Assembly (NCBI RefSeq): GCF_002845745.1
Contig: NZ_PIUM01000002.1
Location: forward strand, 186,001-250,000
Direction: 5' to 3'
DNA length: 64,000 nt
Origin: Telmatospirillum siberiense
GTDB taxonomy: Bacteria > Pseudomonadota > Alphaproteobacteria > Rhodospirillales > Magnetospirillaceae
In this document: positions 61,021 to 64,000 of the stretch, one piece after another
Layout: each line of letters opens with the position of its first letter
How positions within the stretch are numbered: position 1 is the stretch's first letter
Translations under genes and position numbers: made by a program
Notes under the pieces: model-generated
The model's input: only the letters and a program-made list of their open reading frames with translations
What the model was told of the DNA's origin: nothing
Databases searched by the model: none

Positions 61021-61217
61021 ATATATGTCGCGACGTGGCGAAATAGATAATTCATCTATTGAGTATTTATTTCGGGAAAGAATCTGTGTTTCACGATGTC
61101 GTATTCGGTGCCTCACATTTCCATGAAGCATCCCAAAGGACAGAATCCGGTAAATGACAAATCATCGCGGTCAATATCCAAGAATTGGCCGCCTCATGAC
61201 AATAAGGGGGGACAATC

Positions 61218-62195
61218 ATGAACCAGTTGAAAACACTTGGGCCTTATGCCTGTTTGGTGGTGGCACTAGCCATGGCACCTCTTGGTGCCGCTTATGGGGA
61301 AGAAAAGAAGAGCCCAATGATGCCGGGCGGTTCGGCCGGTAATGCCGCTGGCGCATTGCCGCCGGAGGGGCTCTATTTCAACAATGAAGTGACCATTGAA
61401 CAGGGCAAGCTCGTGGATGGCGAGGGACGCACGTCCAAAACGCCGGCCGGGACGAACGTCAAGGCGTTTCAGGTCGACGTCACCCCGTCGCTTCTGTGGG
61501 TGCCCGGGGTCAAGGTTCTGGGGGCCAGCTATGGCGTCGCCATCACCCAGCCTTACGCCTGGTTGAACACCGATTTCGGCGGTGCTTCGACCGGAGGGGA
61601 TTCCACCTCCAACAAAGGCTTCTTCAACACCATTCTGACGCCGGCCATTTTATCCTGGGATGTCGGCAATGGGATTTTCATCGGTTCCGGCCTCTCCGTC
61701 TATGTGAAGGACGGACATTTTACGCATCACTATAGCGCCGCGCAGGGGCGTGAGACCCTGAGCAACGGCAGCTTCGCCAACAATTATTGGACTTTCCAGC
61801 CCAATTTCGCGGTCAGCTATCTCGCCAATGGCTGGAATTTGACGATGAATCATGTCGTCGATTTCAATACGAAGAACGACGTCACGAATTACCAGTCGGG
61901 AAATGCCTATTATCTCGACTTGACCGCGACCAAGAAATTCGGTCCCTGGGAGTTCGGGGCGATCGGCAACATCCTCGAACAGTGGCAACCCGATAAGGTC
62001 AGGGGCGTCAAAGTCGCCGCCGTGGACGGCCTTTCTTCGGCCGGAAATCAAAGCGAGGTCCTCGCGATGGGGCCGCTCGTCGCCTATAATTTTGGAAAAG
62101 CCTCGTTAAGACTTCGCTATCTGCAACCGATACGCTCTGAAAACCAAGGAGATATTTCCTTTATCCGCCTCGATTTGTCCGTGCCTCTATATTGA
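61218..62195 (+). CDS. MetA-type (phenol degradation) outer-membrane protein
   Basis: A 325-aa secreted beta-barrel protein of the family named after the meta-pathway of phenol degradation (SphA/COG4313 group). A signal peptide covers residues 1-27 or so (cleaved near GAAYG). Typical blocks are LPPEGLYFNNEVTIEQGKLVDG, FQVDVTPSLLWVPGVKVLGASYG, DLTATKKFGPWEFGAIGNILEQWQPDK and a C-terminal LRLRYLQPI...LDLSVPLY ending in an aromatic residue, as outer-membrane barrels do. GGGGGGA precedes the ATG. It likely admits hydrophobic or phenolic compounds. Confidence 0.88.
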   Translation: MNQLKTLGPYACLVVALAMAPLGAAYGEEKKSPMMPGGSAGNAAGALPPEGLYFNNEVTIEQGKLVDGEGRTSKTPAGTNVKAFQVDVTPSLLWVPGVKVLGASYGVAITQPYAWLNTDFGGASTGGDSTSNKGFFNTILTPAILSWDVGNGIFIGSGLSVYVKDGHFTHHYSAAQGRETLSNGSFANNYWTFQPNFAVSYLANGWNLTMNHVVDFNTKNDVTNYQSGNAYYLDLTATKKFGPWEFGAIGNILEQWQPDKVRGVKVAAVDGLSSAGNQSEVLAMGPLVAYNFGKASLRLRYLQPIRSENQGDISFIRLDLSVPLY

Positions 62196-62240
62196 TTGAC
62201 CCTCTCTTTTCCGGTCAGTTTTATTGGTGAGTTTCTCTTT

Positions 62241-62282
62241 AGAATTGGCGATGGCGTAGATGCTGGCGCCATCGCCAATTCT
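62241..62282 (+). terminator. Rho-independent-type terminator after the MetA-type gene
   Basis: Perfect 16-bp stem AGAATTGGCGATGGCG / CGCCATCGCCAATTCT with a 10-nt loop, then TGTTTTGC. Confidence 0.8.
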
Positions 62283-62312
62283 TGTTTTGCTTAGATGCAT
62301 GAGTGCTTTCAT

Positions 62313-63317
62313 ATGGAACAGATAGCTCGTTTTTCATTATCGCGGCGGCGGATGATGTTGGGGGGAGCCGCCGCGACGGCAGTCGGGCTTCTCGGCGGGG
62401 GGGCGGCGTTCGCCAAGGCCCCCTTCCTGAATACCCAGGTCGCTCCATTTTACCGATTCAAGGTCGGGGCATTCGAAGCCACGGTCGTTTCCGACGGCCC
62501 TCTGCCAATGGGCGATCCCGCGGCCAACTTTCTTGGCGCCAGCAAGGAAGAGCTTAATCAAATGCTGCGCGACGCCTATCTCGATCCCCGGACGGCACCG
62601 TTGCAGCAGAATAATTTGATCATCAACACCGGCCGTAAACTGGTGTTATTCGACAGCGGTATGGGAAGTTCCCGGCTATTCGGCTCGGCCACTGGGCATC
62701 TTTTGACGAATATGCGTCTGGCGGGCATCAATCCAAAAGATATCGATGCAATCTGCGCGACGCACGGTCATATCGACCATATCGGCGGTATCATGGCCGA
62801 CAATGGCAAGAGCCATTTCCCCAATGCACAGATCTATATGCCGGAGGTCGAATTCAAGTTCTGGACCGATGAGTCGAAACTTGCCCTGGCCGATCCGGAC
62901 TATATGAAGCCTTTCGTTGCGGCGGCGCGCAAAAATCTCCTGGGGCACGGAGAAAAGGTCGTCTTCATCAAGGACGGGCAGGAATTTCTACCAGGCATTC
63001 AAGCGATTTTTACGCCAGGTCATACCGTCGGTCATACCATCTATATGATTTCTTCAGAGGGAAAATCGCTCTGTAATATCGGAGACTTGACCCACCATCA
63101 GGTGCTGCTGATGGAAAAGCCGCTCATCGAATTCAGATTCGATACCGATCCCAAGCAGTCGGTACAATCTCGCGTACGGAACCTCGACATGCTGGCGACC
63201 ACGCGGACGGCGTTGCTTGCCTATCACTTTCCCTGGCCGGGCTATGGGCATGTCGTCAAGTTCGGTGAGGGTTTTCATTACCTTCCCGCATCCATGGATG
63301 TCTCGGAGGTCGGGTAA
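62313..63317 (+). CDS. Tat-exported metallo-beta-lactamase-fold hydrolase
   Basis: A 334-aa MBL-fold enzyme with a Tat-like signal (SRRRMMLGGAAATAVGLLGGG). The metal motif is CATHGHIDHIGG (His-x-His-x-Asp-His from about residue 151), with further ligands in TPGHTVGH and an Asp in CNIGDLTHH and His in LAYHFPWPG. The pattern resembles lactonase/quorum-quenching and alkylsulfatase-like MBL proteins. It might hydrolyse a lactone or ester precursor in the periplasm. Start ATG at 62313 is preferred; 62295 is also in frame. A terminator separates it from the MetA gene, so it may have its own weak promoter. Confidence 0.85.
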   Translation: MEQIARFSLSRRRMMLGGAAATAVGLLGGGAAFAKAPFLNTQVAPFYRFKVGAFEATVVSDGPLPMGDPAANFLGASKEELNQMLRDAYLDPRTAPLQQNNLIINTGRKLVLFDSGMGSSRLFGSATGHLLTNMRLAGINPKDIDAICATHGHIDHIGGIMADNGKSHFPNAQIYMPEVEFKFWTDESKLALADPDYMKPFVAAARKNLLGHGEKVVFIKDGQEFLPGIQAIFTPGHTVGHTIYMISSEGKSLCNIGDLTHHQVLLMEKPLIEFRFDTDPKQSVQSRVRNLDMLATTRTALLAYHFPWPGYGHVVKFGEGFHYLPASMDVSEVG

Positions 63318-63324
63318 GATGGTT

Positions 63325-63452
63325 TAGAGCATCGCGCGTCAAATCTGACGCACGACGCTCTAGAAGCGGCCATTGAGGCCGCGGCCAAGCACGCGGATGC
63401 GTGCGCTAAGGCCAAGGGCTTGAAAAACAAGCCTAGCGTGATGCAGATTTAA
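63325..63452. repeat. Hairpin-rich intergenic stretch before trkH
   Basis: Contains AGAGC...GCTCT with inner CGTCA / TGACG (63326-63362), GCACGC-GGAT-GCGTGC (63389-63404), GGCTTG-AAAAA-CAAGCC (63417-63433) and GTGATGC / GCATCAC (63438-63460). One plus-strand frame is open to a TAA at 63450-63452 (reads ...EAAIEAAAKHADACAKAKGL) but has no start codon. I treat it as a repeat or gene remnant. Confidence 0.5.
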
Positions 63453-63461
63453 GGCATCACC

Positions 63462-64000
63462 CTAGGCCCGCCAAAAGCCTTTGGCAAACAGGGCCAGGAA
63501 GATGAACATTTCCAGCCGGCCGAACAGCATGGCGGCGGACAGGAGAAGTTTGGCTGCGTCGGGCAGGCCGGAAAAGCCGTTCATCGGACCGACCGCCGGG
63601 GTCAGGCCGGGGCCCAGGTTGGCCAGGGCGGAAGCGGATGCCGACATCGATGTCCAGAAATCCATGCCGACCATGCCGAGCCCCATGGCGACGACGACGA
63701 AGGACAGCGCATAGATGAACAGAAAGCCCAGCACCGATTCCGCCACAGCGTCGGGAATGGGCCTTTTATCGTATTGCGGCAGCGTCACCCCATGGGGATG
63801 CAGCAGGCGGCTCATCTGGATCCGGGCATTGGCGTAGAGAATCTGGAAACGGAAGATCTTGATGCCGCCCGAGGTCGAACCGGCGCAACCGCCGACGAAC
63901 GTCAGGAAGAACAACACCGCCATCGGTACGCCCGACCATTGAGCCCAGTCCAGGGTGGCGAAGCCCGAACCGGTCATCACCGAGGCCGCGGTGAAGGCCG
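63462..64000 (-). CDS. trkH: TrkH-type potassium transporter, C-terminal part (runs off the window)
   Basis: This is the membrane subunit of the Trk potassium uptake system, of which about 180 C-terminal residues are present. The reverse strand reads AFTAASVMTGSGFATLDWAQW, which holds the third selectivity-filter loop (T-G-S-G-F), then GGCAGSTSGGIKIFR and SALANLGPGLTPAVGPMNG, the fourth pore loop. RLEMFIFLALF ends the last helix. The N-terminal two thirds lie beyond position 64000. TrkH is favoured over KtrB from the GCAGSTSGGIK block. Confidence 0.93.
   Translation of the reverse strand, partial: AFTAASVMTGSGFATLDWAQWSGVPMAVLFFLTFVGGCAGSTSGGIKIFRFQILYANARIQMSRLLHPHGVTLPQYDKRPIPDAVAESVLGFLFIYALSFVVVAMGLGMVGMDFWTSMSASASALANLGPGLTPAVGPMNGFSGLPDAAKLLLSAAMLFGRLEMFIFLALFAKGFWRA

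Larger units (their letters stand above)
60827..61217. other. Intergenic region with terminator and element E5
   Basis: Apart from the hairpin at 60832 and E5 at 60951, the stretch 61010-61180 is AT-rich and shows nothing else I can name. Confidence 0.7.

Noticed and set aside
1-64000. rRNA, tRNA, CRISPR arrays, prophage or transposase genes
   Set aside because: I looked for these on both strands by eye and saw none; small RNA genes could still be missed without a covariance search.

Overview
This is a high-GC bacterial window whose gene content fits a Rhodospirillales-type alphaproteobacterium: a fabI-aroC pair near pdxH and a DnaJ-like gene, an lptF fragment, a bdhA/CoA-transferase set, and several chemoreceptors. 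The taxonomic label is inferred from gene content and codon use, because no rRNA or tRNA is present. About 57 protein genes can be supported. No CRISPR array, prophage or insertion sequence was seen.

Positions 1-18280 are mostly housekeeping: lptF (partial), a D-2-hydroxyacid dehydrogenase-type flavoprotein, tsaC/Sua5, cysQ, a Memo-AMMECR1 fusion, aroC, fabI, a YihY membrane protein, a CopC-like protein, a zeta-toxin-like pair, a CbpA-like DnaJ, pdxH, a cation diffusion facilitator, an APH-kinase fusion, a universal stress protein and a Cache/PAS histidine kinase. A structured ~126-bp repeat occurs at 5578 and again at 18278.

Positions 18405-23828 form a D-3-hydroxybutyrate/acetoacetate module: a sigma-54 activator (GAYTGA variant), a GntP permease, 3-hydroxybutyrate dehydrogenase and a two-subunit acetoacetate CoA-transferase. 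A very good -24/-12 promoter lies at 20046, and three evenly built activator boxes lie upstream. Positions 24243-32262 carry three GH1 beta-glucosidases, an SbmA/YddA-like ABC protein whose ATPase motifs are eroded, and a TetR/Bcr-type drug-efflux pair. Two of the GH1 genes are divergent and share near-identical patches. Positions 32883-36403 hold an IclR regulator, GalB, GalC and an MFS carrier, which is the lower gallate/protocatechuate-4,5 route. An MCP and a DUF1993 protein follow.

The most interesting part is 38967-63317. Around one LysR gene (54223-55230) stand five transcription units: (1) OCH-like beta-diketone hydrolase, BKACE, thiolase, two CoA-transferases, thiolase; (2) OprB porin, Tat flavoprotein, tetraheme cytochrome c, SDR, thioesterase; (3) a second Tat flavoprotein; (4) two paralogous MFS carriers plus a NIT-domain chemoreceptor; (5) a MetA-type outer-membrane protein and, after a terminator, a Tat MBL hydrolase. 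In front of each unit I find the same element: an interrupted dyad TTATG-N9-CATAA, then 14-15 nt, then AGAATT(AG). I read this as one LysR regulon.

The enzymes fit a route that opens a cyclic 1,3-diketone, oxidises the hydroxy-oxo acid, cleaves the beta-keto acid with acetyl-CoA and finishes as acetyl-CoA. This parallels anaerobic phloroglucinol (polyphenol) breakdown, but with a crotonase-fold ring hydrolase and a periplasmic split flavocytochrome c. The substrate is inference. The neighbouring beta-glucosidases and gallate-pathway genes also point to plant polyphenols.
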